Source: Bacillota bacterium (GTDB lineage: Bacteria > Bacillota > Clostridia > Acetivibrionales > DSM-1351). Taken from it: DNA of 5,015 nt. A program made the translations under genes and the position numbers. The notes under the pieces were generated by a model. The model was not told where the DNA came from. It saw only the letters and a program-made list of their open reading frames with translations, and made no database searches. This document shows positions 4,962-5,015 of the stretch, in pieces (position 1 is the first letter of the stretch; each line of letters begins with the position of its first letter). The stretch is from contig JAEZIV010000275.1 in assembly GCA_023436515.1 (NCBI GenBank), positions 1-5,015 on the forward strand, written 5' to 3'.

Positions 4962-5015
4962 TTATCCAATCATATCTATATGCTCTTCACTTCTATTATC
5001 CTGAGGAACAATCTT
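4962..5015 (-). CDS. C-terminal end of upstream gene, probable NusG domain II protein (EetA-like), partial
   Basis: An open frame enters from the right edge and ends at TAA (4964-4962). It codes for 17 residues, K-I-V-P-Q-D then N-R-S-E-E-H-I-D-M-I-G. A beta-strand-like KIV, then an acidic stretch and a short hydrophobic end, is what I expect at the C-terminus of NusG-domain-II proteins, which commonly precede Gx genes. It ends 39 nt before the Gx ATG, which suits an operon. The tail alone is too short to prove the family, and a chance open frame of this length is possible. Confidence 0.45.
   Translation of the reverse strand, partial: KIVPQDNRSEEHIDMIG

Noticed and set aside
4612..5004. A 130-codon open frame on the plus strand opposite the Gx gene
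   Set aside because: It is antisense to a clear membrane-protein gene, has no recognisable domain and no convincing SD. The same holds for the shorter plus-strand frames inside speA, yaaH, apbE and the lipoprotein gene.

Overview
The window reads as chromosomal DNA of an anaerobic, endospore-forming Firmicute, most likely a Clostridia species of the Ruminiclostridium type. The reasons are moderate-to-low GC, strong Shine-Dalgarno sites with some GTG/TTG starts, a LysM-GH18 spore-lytic enzyme, and lipoproteins typical of Gram-positive clostridia. The genus is an inference. All six recognised genes, two of them cut by the window edges, lie on the minus strand. Transcription therefore runs from high to low coordinates, and no gene is supported on the plus strand.

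Right half (5015 down to 2183): four minus-strand genes form an apparent flavin-protein module. In transcription order they are the last 17 codons of a probable NusG-domain-II protein, a small polytopic membrane protein of the Gx/Hpre_diP_synt_I family, a lipoprotein made of two ungapped tandem copies of a divergent FMN-binding-like domain, and an ApbE-type FAD:protein FMN transferase that is itself a lipoprotein. As I recall it, this order parallels the eetA-eetB-pplA-fmnB part of the Listeria extracellular electron transfer locus, without the Ndh2 NADH dehydrogenase between them. The working model is that the ApbE protein attaches FMN to the two-domain lipoprotein outside the membrane, and that the membrane proteins connect it to electrons or quinones. 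Both lipoprotein repeats carry E-x-x-S-S-V-T where classical flavinylation sites have D-x-x-S-G-A-T. The transferase has Lys at a position that usually supplies a Thr metal ligand. The pair may therefore be a divergent variant, or partly degenerate.

Middle (2182 down to 810): a YaaH/SleL-like protein with two LysM domains and a GH18 catalytic domain, expected to act on spore cortex peptidoglycan. Its upstream gap holds a good match to a mother-cell sigma-K promoter, which suggests it is a separate sporulation unit and not the tail of the flavin operon.

Left (809 down to 1): a convincing sigma-A promoter, a roughly 125-nt structured leader, and the first third of a SpeA-type biosynthetic arginine decarboxylase (polyamine synthesis), cut by the window edge. 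The leader has a repeated 9-mer that permits two mutually exclusive pairings, one next to the speA ribosome binding site.

No tRNA, rRNA, CRISPR array, insertion sequence or plus-strand gene was found. No gap exceeds about 190 bases. No clear intrinsic terminator with a U tract was found on the coding strand.
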